From positions 56,196-120,195 of the forward strand of contig JAUXVT010000011.1 in assembly GCA_030680405.1 (NCBI GenBank): 64,000 nt of DNA, in the 5' to 3' direction. The position numbers were made by a program, and so were the translations under genes. The stretch comes from Thiobacillus sp. Its GTDB lineage: Bacteria > Pseudomonadota > Gammaproteobacteria > Burkholderiales > Thiobacillaceae. The notes beneath the pieces are model-generated. The model ran no database searches and was not told where the DNA came from. It saw nothing but the letters and a program-made list of their open reading frames with translations. Each line of letters opens with the position of its first letter. Positions within the stretch are counted from its first letter, which is position 1. Of the stretch, positions 17,453 to 25,739 are shown one piece after another.

Positions 17453-17716
17453 GTGACGGCTTCGCGCCCGCAACTGGACAGCCGCGCCGATATCAATGCG
17501 CAGGCGGCAGCGCTGCGGCGGACCCGGCGGCACATCCAGCCGGTGCTGTGGCAGGGACAAAACCCGCCTGGCTCAAACTCAGCGTGCCGCAGCCGCCCGC
17601 CTTGCTTCTTCCTGGGTGGCAGCGACTACGTCGTAGATATGGGTCTTGTCTTCGTCCCGCAGGCGGTCGATGCCCGCCTCATGCCAGGCGTTGCCACTTT
17701 GAACTGCCTGGACGAG
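17453..17716 (+). other. Region between cysG and DUF1641; possible broken ORF
   Basis: A frame opens with GTG at 17453, immediately after the cysG TGA, and for about 36 codons has gene-like composition (QLDSRADINAQAAALRRTRR), then becomes Cys/Pro/Ser-rich and runs antisense through the convergent DUF1641 gene. I see no complete gene here. It may be the 5' remnant of a dsr-linked gene cut off where the minus-strand thiocyanate island begins, or a chance frame. Confidence 0.3.
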
Positions 17717-18139
17717 CTACCCCCCGCGCCGGTGCTGCTCACGCAGGCTGAGACTCAGGTGCTTGCCGATCACCGAAAGGAGGCGCAACCCTTCCTGCGT
17801 CCCCGGATCACGCGCCACACGCAACATACAGCCCAGCCCGCCCGTTGCCGGTGCGGTCGCCGGGATATCCCTGCTCACCGCATGGATCGCCTCGGACAGA
17901 GCGATCAGCAGATACTGGGTCTCCTGGCGATCGAGTACCTGGAGCAGGCGCATCAGCCCCTCGTTGCGCGTCAGCCGGTCGAGCAGGTTCAGGCCCTCGC
18001 TCATCGCCCCTGCCAGCCGCGTGACGATTTCGTCCGACATCGCGTCCCTGCCCGCGGTAACGAGCTGCGCGAATTCGACGAGTCGCTGCAGATCCTCGGT
18101 GGCCATTGCGTCAAAGGGCGTTTCAGTTTGTGTTGTCAT
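17717..18139 (-). CDS. DUF1641 family protein
   Basis: The 140-residue protein is helical and soluble with the DUF1641 character (EGLNLLDRLTRNEGLMRLLQVLD, then a Gly-rich GGLGCMLRVARDPGTQ). It begins 12 nt after the stop of the SQR-like gene. DUF1641 proteins often accompany SQR-like or formate-dehydrogenase-type flavoproteins in sulfur-oxidising prokaryotes and may be a small partner subunit. No catalytic motif is visible. Confidence 0.8.
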   Translation of the reverse strand: MTTQTETPFDAMATEDLQRLVEFAQLVTAGRDAMSDEIVTRLAGAMSEGLNLLDRLTRNEGLMRLLQVLDRQETQYLLIALSEAIHAVSRDIPATAPATGGLGCMLRVARDPGTQEGLRLLSVIGKHLSLSLREQHRRGG

Positions 18140-18151
18140 GGTTTGGCTTCC

Positions 18152-19285
18152 TCAGAGCAGTCCGCGCACGCTGGTCCAATACATCTGGTTGTAGGCCATC
18201 TTGAACCAGTGCATTGGCTTCGACGGCGGCTTCAGGTCGGGTGGGTTAAGGTAGTTGAACATCGCGTAGGTCGCACGATCGTGGCCGGCTTCAACGAAGC
18301 AGTACACCTTGCCGTCGTAGTCGCGCACCGGCGTGCCGATCTTAATGATCGATGAGATGTTTTCGGCGATCACCTCGGCTTCGAAGTGCGCGGCCGACCC
18401 GGTCTTGCTGACCGGCAGGTTGGTCGTGTCGCCCAGCACGTAGACGTTGTCGTGGCCGTTCATGGTGAGCTTGTAACGGTCTGTCGGAATCCAGCCACCC
18501 TCGCCGAGGTTATTCTTCTCGATCACTTCCATGCCGCGGTGCGGTGGGATTGCGATGAGCAGATCGTAGTGAGTCTCCGTGCCTTCCTCGCTCTTTACGA
18601 CCTTGTTTTTCACGTCCACTTCCTTGACGTTGAACAGCGTCTCGTACTCGATGCCCATGCGGTCGAACTCGGGCTTGGCCCAGATGGCGACTTCCTTAAT
18701 GGTGTGAATACGGCCGATCGGATAATGGTACTTTATTTTGATCTTGTCACGGATGCCGCGTGCCTTGAAATAATCGTGCAGCGAAAATATGAGCTCGACC
18801 GGGGCGATCGGGCATTTGTGCGGAACCCCTACGACGACGGCAACCGTTCCCTCCTCAAGCTCTCGCAAGCGCTTGAACATCTTTACCGCAGACGCCTCGG
18901 TGTAGAAGGTCTCAGCCCCCTCCACCAACCCGGGAACCTCCTCGGGCACGATGCGCGAGCCGGTAGCGATTACGAGGATGTCGTACTCGTGTACCTTGCC
19001 GCTTTTGGTTATCACCTTCTTCTGATCGAGCTGGAATTGTTCGACCGGGTCGACGTGAAAATCGATGCTCGATTCGAGCAGGCTCGCCTGGTCGCGATAA
19101 AGCTGATCCGGAGTCATCTGTCCGAACGCGACATACAGTAAGCCAGGCTGGTACATGTGCTTGTCGGATGCCGAGAGCATCGTGAGCCGGACTTTGCGGG
19201 CACGAATCTCGGCAGACAGCCGCCGCGCGAGGTTGTTGGCCAGAATGGTACCGCCTGTGCCACCACCGACGACTAAGATTCTCAT
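18152..19285 (-). CDS. SQR-like FAD-dependent oxidoreductase
   Basis: The 377-residue flavoprotein has the FAD dinucleotide motif VVGGGTGG at 6-13, the second motif VIATGSR near 105 and the FAD-binding YVLGDTT near 282, as in sulfide:quinone oxidoreductases. Cysteines are C158 (VPHKC158PIAPVE) and C329 (GKVYC329FVEAG), the two positions expected for the sulfur-bridging pair; the third SQR cysteine is absent. The C-terminus has amphipathic aromatic segments (MHWFKMAYNQMYW) suited to membrane association. It follows tusA and a dsrE-like gene, so it could oxidise sulfide or a protein persulfide rather than being a standard SQR. A GGAGAA site precedes the ATG. Confidence 0.85.
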   Translation of the reverse strand: MRILVVGGGTGGTILANNLARRLSAEIRARKVRLTMLSASDKHMYQPGLLYVAFGQMTPDQLYRDQASLLESSIDFHVDPVEQFQLDQKKVITKSGKVHEYDILVIATGSRIVPEEVPGLVEGAETFYTEASAVKMFKRLRELEEGTVAVVVGVPHKCPIAPVELIFSLHDYFKARGIRDKIKIKYHYPIGRIHTIKEVAIWAKPEFDRMGIEYETLFNVKEVDVKNKVVKSEEGTETHYDLLIAIPPHRGMEVIEKNNLGEGGWIPTDRYKLTMNGHDNVYVLGDTTNLPVSKTGSAAHFEAEVIAENISSIIKIGTPVRDYDGKVYCFVEAGHDRATYAMFNYLNPPDLKPPSKPMHWFKMAYNQMYWTSVRGLL

Positions 19286-19368
19286 TGCATTCTCCTATCC
19301 AAAATTAACTTCCAGGACGTTCCTGGCCGCTGGGCAGACAAACGGTTCTCGACCCAACAAATAACGCA

Positions 19369-19599
19369 CTATTTGGCCTTGCGAATCTTGATGTGCCAGA
19401 CCCCGTCGATCTTCTCGTTGCTGATAATTTCGTGTCCAACCTTGTTAACCCACTCCGGCACATCCGCGCCGGAGCCTTCATCGGTCGACAACAATTCGAG
19501 CGTATCCCCTACATTGCTCTGCTTCATGTGAGTGATGAGCTCCATAAGCGGTCCGGGGCAGAAGGTGTCGCGTGCGTCGACAATTTTGCTATCACTCAT
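19369..19599 (-). CDS. tusA: TusA-family sulfur carrier protein
   Basis: The 76-residue protein has the defining TusA motif C14-PGP (DARDTFCPGPLMELITHMK) and a GGAGA ribosome-binding site. TusA accepts persulfide sulfur on that cysteine and hands it to DsrE-type or Hdr-type acceptors. It lies between a DsrE-like protein and an SQR-like flavoprotein, a grouping known from sulfur-oxidising bacteria and archaea. Confidence 0.93.
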   Translation of the reverse strand: MSDSKIVDARDTFCPGPLMELITHMKQSNVGDTLELLSTDEGSGADVPEWVNKVGHEIISNEKIDGVWHIKIRKAK

Positions 19600-19642
19600 C
19601 GATATTTCTCCAACTAAAAGATTATGTTCAACGCGCTACCGT

Positions 19643-20032
19643 TTAAAACGTAAGCATTTGCCCACCCTCGGCGTCGCTTAGAAAGCGCGTCAACCCGGTC
19701 GCCGGTCCAACTTCGCGGTCGAGGTCATCATGCGTAATTTTCATGAGATCCATCGCCATCGAGCATGGCAGCAATTTGGCATCACCCAGCTCGACCGCCT
19801 GCTGGAACAGTTGCTTGAAAGGCGGCACACCCTTCTGCGCCAGAAGCGTTCCGAGTTCGCCTTCGACAGGCGCATCCTCGGCATGACCTTTCACGAAGTA
19901 CGGAAGAGCATTCATGGATAGGAACACTGAAACCTCGTCTCCTGTCGCCGCCGCAACCGATGCGATCATTGCAGCCATCTGAAGTTTTTCACGTGTTCCC
20001 GTCACGCACACAATATTCATTTTTTGAGCCAT
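19643..20032 (-). CDS. DsrE/F-like family protein (DsrE2/DsrE3 type)
   Basis: The 129-residue protein ([20 protein letters not shown]) has a DsrE-like alpha/beta fold with a C-terminal cysteine segment [16 protein letters not shown]. It has no evident membrane helix, so a soluble DsrE3-type carrier is more likely than membrane-bound DsrE2. A longer frame to 20125 exists, but the ATG at 20032 has GAGG upstream and matches family N-termini. Cotranscription with tusA suggests sulfur shuttling between the two. Confidence 0.85.
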   Translation of the reverse strand: MAQKMNIVCVTGTREKLQMAAMIASVAAATGDEVSVFLSMNALPYFVKGHAEDAPVEGELGTLLAQKGVPPFKQLFQQAVELGDAKLLPCSMAMDLMKITHDDLDREVGPATGLTRFLSDAEGGQMLTF

Positions 20033-20185
20033 AGTGGTTCTACCTCGTTTTGTAAAATCGGTTTGATCGGGTCGGCTCCGCTCCGCGATAACACCCTTAG
20101 TCAGGTGCCATCGTGAAACTGGCATATGTTTCAGGCTGGGTGACCCTAGTCTGTCAAAGAGGGAAGGAGCCTCTCTTCTTTGAAA

Positions 20186-21028
20186 TTAACCACGGTGCCA
20201 ACTGAAGCGCTTGATGAGCAACACGCAGATGCTGTCAAGCACAAAGCCGACGACACCAATCACGAGTACCAGACCCATGAGACTGGCGTATTCCAGACTC
20301 TCACGCGCGTCCTGAATGGCGAAACCGAAGCCTGAAGTCACCCCGAGAAATTCAGCTGGAATAATCACAATCCACGCCACACCCAATGCAAGACGGATAC
20401 CGGTCAGAATGTCGAACGTAATCGCAGGCATAATGATCCGTGTCACCATCTGCCAGGGTTTGGCGCCGAGGTTGCGCGCCACCTTGAACCAGGCAGGATC
20501 CACCTTGGCGAGACCGGCTGCGGTTGCAAACGCAATCGGCCAGACCGCAGCGATCGAAACGAGGAAGACGATCGCCTGGTCCCAACCCGCAAACACAACG
20601 ACCGCGATCGGCTCCCACGATAGCGGGCTAATCATGCGCATGAACTGGAATGGCACATTGGTCAATTGCTGAAACCACCTGCTACGGCCCATGAGGATGC
20701 CGATTGGCACCCCGATGACGATGGCGAGGGACAACCCCGTGCCCAGGCGATAGCCAGTTGTCTCAAGGGCATGCGGGATCGTGCCGTCTTCCCATAGGTC
20801 CGGCAACGACTGAAGCGCCGCCAATGGAGCGAAGTCTGAAAACCTCGCCATTGAAGGGTCAAGTGTAACAACGTAGATTACTACCCACCAAAGCGCGAAC
20901 AGGACGCTTAGGCCTACAAAAAAATGCAGAGACTTATCCCCCGTAGCCTTCATTGCTCGGGTAAAGCAGTTGCCACTGATCCCTGCACTGATTACGCCAC
21001 CACCAACAGATGCAATATTTCCGTTCAT
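20186..21028 (-). CDS. ABC transporter permease (NitT/TauT family), second copy
   Basis: The 280-residue membrane protein has the SsuC/TauC/NrtB pattern with five or six helices and the cytoplasmic coupling motif FKVARNLGAKPWQMVTRIIM near residue 180, which contacts the ATPase. It is closely related to the permease at 21216..22025, probably a tandem duplicate forming a heterodimer. Its start overlaps the small ORF by 4 nt (ATGA). The substrate is unknown, but the context favours thiocyanate or a related anion. Confidence 0.9.
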   Translation of the reverse strand: MNGNIASVGGGVISAGISGNCFTRAMKATGDKSLHFFVGLSVLFALWWVVIYVVTLDPSMARFSDFAPLAALQSLPDLWEDGTIPHALETTGYRLGTGLSLAIVIGVPIGILMGRSRWFQQLTNVPFQFMRMISPLSWEPIAVVVFAGWDQAIVFLVSIAAVWPIAFATAAGLAKVDPAWFKVARNLGAKPWQMVTRIIMPAITFDILTGIRLALGVAWIVIIPAEFLGVTSGFGFAIQDARESLEYASLMGLVLVIGVVGFVLDSICVLLIKRFSWHRG

Positions 21029-21216
21029 CGTTCATTTACCCCTGCCCGGGTATCGGACTTAGAAAACGCCTGTTGTTGGGGCGCTTTTTCATTTCTAAAC
21101 TTGCGATCCAAGTCTCGTAATGTCTTGCTGACGGAGTTTTGATTGACCGGATTACTGGCCATGAATTTGCGGCCAAGCGAATACTGGGCCGCCACTGAAT
21201 AAGATTCTCTTCGCAT
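21025..21216 (-). CDS. Small 63-residue ORF coupled between the two permeases
   Basis: The ATG at 21216 overlaps the stop of the upstream permease by one base (TGATG), and the TGA at 21027..21025 overlaps the next permease start by four (ATGA). This double coupling argues for real translation. The product (MRRESYSVAAQYSLGRKFMA...) is basic and hydrophilic with a Lys/Arg/Asp-rich centre (LRDLDRKFRNEKAPQQQ) and no membrane segment. No family is recognised. It may simply carry ribosomes across, or be a small transporter accessory protein. Confidence 0.55.
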   Translation of the reverse strand: MRRESYSVAAQYSLGRKFMASNPVNQNSVSKTLRDLDRKFRNEKAPQQQAFSKSDTRAGVNER

Positions 21217-22025
21217 CAAACTCCTCCACGATGCCAGCTGTATCGCTTGATCAGCACCACAAGCGTGCTATCGAGGAAATACCCGATGATGCCAATTGTG
21301 ACCACCAGTGCTGTGAGGTGGTTGTACGACAGCGTTTCGCGTGCATCCTCGATGGCATAACCAAGACCGGAAGTCACGCCGAGATATTCCGCCGGAACCA
21401 GCACAATCCATGCGACGCCCAGAGCGAGGCGAATACCAGACAGCACATCGAACATGATCGCCGGCATGATCATCTTCGTCAGCATATGCCAAGGCTTGGC
21501 GCCGAGATTGCGCGCCACCTTGAACCAGTTCGGATCCACCTTGGCCAACCCGGCGGCAGTTGCAAACATCACCGGCCAGACTGACGCTATCGCGATCAGG
21601 AAGATGATCGACCCGTTCCACGTCGCGAACACCAGCACTGCAAGCGGCATCCAGGAAAGCGGGCTGATCATGCGCAGGAACTGGAACGGCGAGTTGGTAT
21701 AGTTGTTAAACCACTTGATTCGCCCCATGAGGACGCCAATCGGCACCCCGATGGCGATAGCGATGAGAAGACCGGAGCCCAAGCGATAGCCGCTGGCGGC
21801 AGACGCATTCTGGATTTTTCCTGCCCCCCATAGTTCCGGGAAGGCCTCGAGCGTCGGGATCAGCCCGAATTTGGAAAACGTTACCGTCGTCGGATTGATC
21901 GAAAGCCAATACCCCGCGAGCAACCAAAGAACGGTCAGGATCGCAATGCCACCTACTGCCCAGCCAAGACGCGCCATGAGGCGGGAAAACCCGCCTCCCC
22001 CGGTAAGTGAGACCGCATAACTCAT
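21216..22025 (-). CDS. ABC transporter permease (NitT/TauT family), first copy
   Basis: The 269-residue inner-membrane protein has a Gly-rich N-terminus, five or six hydrophobic helices and the coupling motif FKVARNLGAKPWHMLTKMIM near residue 168. Its start overlaps the end of the binding-protein gene by 4 nt. Together with the permease at 20186..21028, the ATPase and the Tat-exported binding protein it forms a complete importer downstream of the thiocyanate hydrolase genes. Confidence 0.92.
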   Translation of the reverse strand: MSYAVSLTGGGGFSRLMARLGWAVGGIAILTVLWLLAGYWLSINPTTVTFSKFGLIPTLEAFPELWGAGKIQNASAASGYRLGSGLLIAIAIGVPIGVLMGRIKWFNNYTNSPFQFLRMISPLSWMPLAVLVFATWNGSIIFLIAIASVWPVMFATAAGLAKVDPNWFKVARNLGAKPWHMLTKMIMPAIMFDVLSGIRLALGVAWIVLVPAEYLGVTSGLGYAIEDARETLSYNHLTALVVTIGIIGYFLDSTLVVLIKRYSWHRGGV

Positions 22026-23449
22026 ACCACAATTACCTCTTTGCGCTCAAAGGGATTACCTTTTTGCGGAACGCTCAGATCCCATTTCCACTTTGGATTT
22101 TTGTCGAGTGCTTTCTTGATGTAGGTGTACTGGACAAGATCCTTGGCCACGAAATCGGGAGTGAGCTTTTTCAGGAAGTCCAGATCGCCGCCGACCAGGG
22201 TTTGCTTCATCTCGCTGACAACCGTTTTGGTAGCGCTCGGGAACGGCCAGCCCTGGAAATTGATGCGACTTTGATCCCACTCCGGATGCTTGATTGCCAA
22301 GGGGTCCGAGTAGTCGGCAACATCGTAGAACATCATCGCACGCTCAATGACTTCGACCGGGAACGGCATGTACTTTTTACCATCTTTGGAAAGCATCTGC
22401 GACACCGCTTTCCTGTTGGCAGAAATATGCAGTTGTGCGGCGACAATGGCGTTATGCACCCCCTGCGCCCAGGTAGCACGGGCGGGATCCATGGCATCGT
22501 CTTCGTGCATGATCACGACGCAGCAGGGGTGGCCTTTCCAGACGTCGCCGGTGAAGCGCAGCATCACACCACCAGCTTTAAGCTCGCCCAAGGCATTGAA
22601 CGGCTCGGCGACGCAATAGCCGTCGATCTGCCCCGCTGCGAGAGCGGGCGGCATGTCCGGTGGGTTCAGAACGAGCAAATTACACTCGTTGGGCGCGAGT
22701 TTCGCATCTTGCGGCCGGATCACAGGCGTAATGCCGGCTTCCCGCATGATTTTTTGCGAGATGATGTTATGAATCGAGTACCAGTAAGGCACCGCGAACT
22801 GCTTGCCGCCGAGATCCTTGGGAGAATGGATGCCGCTCTTTTTGCTGACGATTATCCCGGAGCCGTTGGTGTGATTCCAGGCTGTGATCTTGACAGGGAA
22901 TTTGTTGTTGTAACGCATATAGATCGGAACCGGAATGAGCATGTGCGTCAGGTTGAAGCGCTGGGCCGAGAAGGCTTCAACCAGCGGCGACCAGCCGCGA
23001 ATAAGCGTCGGCGGTTCCGAATCGATGCCCTCTTTCTTGAAGAATCCCATTTCATGTGCAACCAGGAGGGTCGCTGCATCAGTAATCGGGAGATAGCCAA
23101 TCTTGACCACAGGATCGAAAGGCTTGGTGAATTTTTTCTGTGGAGCAGCGAAGGCCGATGAAGACAGCATGCCGCCCAAGCCACCCAGGCCGCCCAGGGC
23201 AGCGAGACCGGCCATCTTGAGCATGTCGCGCCGGCTGACGCCAGTACCGAGTACGGAACTGAAAAGGGGGTCGTAATTGAGGGCCAGATTCGGGTCCTCC
23301 ATACCGTCGGCGATGTCGGAGTTGTCAGGCATCAGCTGCTGCAAGCGCGGATCAACAGGCCTGGGTTTACCGCAAGTACCGCAAGAACATCCATCAACAT
23401 GCACCAAGGCACGCGGCTGGGCATGCTCATCGTTTAGATATTTCTTCAT
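22022..23449 (-). CDS. ABC transporter substrate-binding protein with Tat signal (NrtA/CmpA type)
   Basis: The 475-residue protein has a periplasmic binding fold of the nitrate/bicarbonate/aliphatic sulfonate group (KIGYLPITDAATLLVAHEMG near 115; WYSIHNIISQKIMREAG). The twin-arginine signal SRRDMLKMAGLAALGG begins only at residue 72. Before it lies an unusual hydrophilic extension containing C21-S-C23-GT-C26, which could bind a metal or mediate quality control before export. AGGAGA precedes the ATG. The anion pocket type and the operon make thiocyanate or cyanate the likely ligand, by inference. Confidence 0.9.
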   Translation of the reverse strand: MKKYLNDEHAQPRALVHVDGCSCGTCGKPRPVDPRLQQLMPDNSDIADGMEDPNLALNYDPLFSSVLGTGVSRRDMLKMAGLAALGGLGGLGGMLSSSAFAAPQKKFTKPFDPVVKIGYLPITDAATLLVAHEMGFFKKEGIDSEPPTLIRGWSPLVEAFSAQRFNLTHMLIPVPIYMRYNNKFPVKITAWNHTNGSGIIVSKKSGIHSPKDLGGKQFAVPYWYSIHNIISQKIMREAGITPVIRPQDAKLAPNECNLLVLNPPDMPPALAAGQIDGYCVAEPFNALGELKAGGVMLRFTGDVWKGHPCCVVIMHEDDAMDPARATWAQGVHNAIVAAQLHISANRKAVSQMLSKDGKKYMPFPVEVIERAMMFYDVADYSDPLAIKHPEWDQSRINFQGWPFPSATKTVVSEMKQTLVGGDLDFLKKLTPDFVAKDLVQYTYIKKALDKNPKWKWDLSVPQKGNPFERKEVIVV

Positions 23450-23556
23450 TTTCGGTCTCCTAAGGTTGGGTAGCCGGTTGTCCCGACCTGTATGCGCTCA
23501 GTGCTGCCAGTTGAGGCTGAGCAATTCAGTTTTAAGCTTTAAGCGCAGATTGCAGA

Positions 23557-24351
23557 TTAACGTCCTGCACCTGCGACGGCAGTTGCCGGCTTATAGTTTG
23601 CCGCTTCTTGGAAAGTAGACATCAGGCGCGTACGCAAAGCCTGGACAGCCGGGTCGGTGCGCTCGCGAGGATCGGGAAGGTCGATATCCAGTTCGTGAAC
23701 GATGTTTCCAGGCGAGCCGGCCATGATCACCGCGCGATCCCCCATGATGACGGCCTCGTCGATGTCGTGGGTAACAAAGACGATATTGAAACCCTTGCGC
23801 TTGGCGATGGATCGCACATCTTTTTGCAGGGAGGCGCGGGTAAAGGCGTCGAGCGCGGAGAAGGGTTCGTCCAGTAGCAGGAGTTCGGGTTCCATCACCA
23901 GGGAACGAGCGAGCGCCACGCGCTGCTGCTGGCCGCCCGAGAGATCCTGCACATTGGATTTGGAAAAATCCTGGAGTTCGACAAGATTGATCGCCTCCGT
24001 CACGCGCTCTTCAGTTTCTTGCTTGGACCAGCGCCCGAAGCTCAAACCGACCCCGACATTCTGAGAAACCGTCATCCAGGGAAAAAGATGCGGCGCCTGA
24101 AACATCATGACCCAGCGAGGCGACGGCGCTTCAACCGACTTGCCATCAAGCAGGACCTTGCCTTCGGTGGGACGCAATAAACCGGCCAGGATATGGAGAA
24201 GTGTGGATTTGCCGCACCCGGAACGACCGATGATTGCCAGCGCCTCGCCAGGCGGCGACTCCAGATCAACGCGATTGAATGTAACCGGGCTCCGCGGAGT
24301 GTAGCGGTGAGTCAGGCCCTGGATCTTGATTTCTGTTCCGCGTATTGCCAT
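23557..24351 (-). CDS. ABC transporter ATP-binding protein (NitT/TauT family)
   Basis: The 264-residue ATPase has Walker A GRSGCGKST (42-50), the signature LSGGQQQR near 138, Walker B LLLLDEPFSALD near 158 and the switch histidine in FVTHDIDEA. It energises the importer encoded downstream. It starts 171 nt after the P15K-like gene, so it may have its own promoter or be part of the scn transcript. GAGGAA precedes the ATG. Confidence 0.94.
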   Translation of the reverse strand: MAIRGTEIKIQGLTHRYTPRSPVTFNRVDLESPPGEALAIIGRSGCGKSTLLHILAGLLRPTEGKVLLDGKSVEAPSPRWVMMFQAPHLFPWMTVSQNVGVGLSFGRWSKQETEERVTEAINLVELQDFSKSNVQDLSGGQQQRVALARSLVMEPELLLLDEPFSALDAFTRASLQKDVRSIAKRKGFNIVFVTHDIDEAVIMGDRAVIMAGSPGNIVHELDIDLPDPRERTDPAVQALRTRLMSTFQEAANYKPATAVAGAGR

Positions 24352-24522
24352 CTACAAATTCCTCTGTCTATTGCCATTGCGCTCGCCTTTGAAGGCTCAC
24401 ACCACGGTTGATGGTTTGTTCGGAGCTGAAAATCACTCCGAAGACACGTGCCGACCCGCACGCCAGCCGCACCTTCTTGCAGAACCGAAGGGCAGCCCCG
24501 TACACGCGAGGCAATAATCCCG

Positions 24523-24945
24523 TCAGGCGCTGTTGAGGCGCTGTTCGACTTCCTTCATCCGGTGGGCGAGCTCATCCTCATTCACCAGGCCGCGCTTGAT
24601 CATCGAATGCGCCAGCGCCAGAAGCTGCCGTTCAGGGAAGGGCACATCCTCATAGATGGTTGCAGACAGTTCGTCCTCTTCCGCGCGACGTTCGAGCGAA
24701 GGCAAGGCGCAGGAACCGGGGGCGACCTGATCATAGGGCTTAACGCAGGAGTCGCCAGCGAGGAGATCGCACGTGGCTTCCAGCGTAATCTTCCAAGGGG
24801 GGTCCGGGTTGGTTACGCCGTATTGCGTAGCCAGATCCGTCCACACCCTCCCGTGAGCCTGAATATCCTGAAGCAGAGGAATGGGGGTTATATCGACCCC
24901 GTGCTCGCTGCCCTGGATGCTGGTTTCATTACTTGAAGTGCTCAT
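24523..24945 (-). CDS. P15K-like thiocyanate hydrolase activator (nitrile hydratase accessory family)
   Basis: The 140-residue (about 15 kDa) protein follows scnC and has the sequence character of nitrile hydratase beta N-terminal/accessory proteins (LATQYGVTNPDPPWKITLEA; IYEDVPFPERQLLALAHSMIK). Its size and position match P15K, the protein that delivers cobalt to the gamma subunit of T. thioparus thiocyanate hydrolase. The cysteines C59, C67 and C79 (counted by eye) could help bind metal. AAGGGG lies before the ATG. Assignment rests on size, context and family resemblance. Confidence 0.75.
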   Translation of the reverse strand: MSTSSNETSIQGSEHGVDITPIPLLQDIQAHGRVWTDLATQYGVTNPDPPWKITLEATCDLLAGDSCVKPYDQVAPGSCALPSLERRAEEDELSATIYEDVPFPERQLLALAHSMIKRGLVNEDELAHRMKEVEQRLNSA

Positions 24946-24956
24946 GACTCACCCCT

Positions 24957-24986
24957 TGAATAGAGATCAAATGAATAGAGATCAAA
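24957..24986. repeat. 15-bp perfect tandem repeat between scnC and the P15K-like gene
   Basis: TGAATAGAGATCAAA occurs twice head to tail (24957-24971 and 24972-24986) in the 52-bp gap. It probably arose by slippage; any effect on coupling of the two genes is unknown. Confidence 0.9.
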
Positions 24987-24997
24987 CAATGATCGAG

Positions 24998-25702
24998 TCA
25001 ATGACCGTGATGGACCGGATGGATTGCCTTGATCACCGGGCGCTTGGCATTCGACGTCACGCCAGGTTTCGGAACGGCCACGCCAATCAGGCAATCGCGA
25101 GTCACGATTTCGGTCAACTGGTCTTCGTTCCAGCCCTCCGTGCCCTCGGGCCGCACCGGCATCACGAAGTAACGAGTCTTCTGGTTGGAGTCACCGACCC
25201 GGATTTCCACATCCGAGGGCAACTGCAAACCAAACTCCGCGAGTACCTGCCGCGGCCAGCGAACCAGGCGGCGACGATAGTTCGGGGTCCGATACCACTC
25301 CGGTGATTGGCCGAGAATCGGCCGGGGATAACACGAGCACAGCGTGCACACGACCACGTGCTTCACCGTGGGAGTGTCTACGAGGACGCGCAGGTTGCAG
25401 TAGTCACTCGGCGTGCCGAATTGGGTCGGCGGGCTGGTCACCCAGTTGACCCCCACCGCTTTGCTGGCCTCAACTCCATCGGTGTCGCACAGCTTCTTGT
25501 ACTCGGGATCCAGCCAGGCCTTGGCGACCATACGTGCCGCAGGTAGTGGGCCGAGGGTATGAACGTACTCCGTCCAAACCCGATGATCCTCAGCGGAAAA
25601 AAGACCTTTTTCGATAGCAAGTTCACGAACAGCCATTTCGAGAATTTCGAAATCGCTGACCTCGTCAACCATCGGTGCGGGTTTATGATCATGATCTGAC
25701 AT
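24998..25702 (-). CDS. scnC: Thiocyanate hydrolase gamma subunit (cobalt site)
   Basis: The 234-residue subunit closely resembles T. thioparus ScnC and the nitrile hydratase alpha subunit. The metal claw is V-C119-T-L-C122-S123-C124, whose cysteines are oxidised to sulfinic and sulfenic acids around low-spin Co(III). The enzyme hydrolyses thiocyanate to carbonyl sulfide and ammonia in the cytoplasm. The Thr and Leu of the claw (CTLCSC) indicate cobalt rather than iron. The N-terminus is His/Asp-rich (MSDHDHKPAP). It lies after scnA in the order scnB-scnA-scnC. Confidence 0.96.
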   Translation of the reverse strand: MSDHDHKPAPMVDEVSDFEILEMAVRELAIEKGLFSAEDHRVWTEYVHTLGPLPAARMVAKAWLDPEYKKLCDTDGVEASKAVGVNWVTSPPTQFGTPSDYCNLRVLVDTPTVKHVVVCTLCSCYPRPILGQSPEWYRTPNYRRRLVRWPRQVLAEFGLQLPSDVEIRVGDSNQKTRYFVMPVRPEGTEGWNEDQLTEIVTRDCLIGVAVPKPGVTSNAKRPVIKAIHPVHHGH

Positions 25703-25739
25703 CTGTATTTCCTCTTGTCAATAATGTCCGTTAGCCACG

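Noticed and set aside
20157..20174. Terminator between the permease and DsrE-like genes
   Set aside because: AGAGG and CCTCT can pair, but the stem is only 5 bp and there is no T-run on the minus strand.
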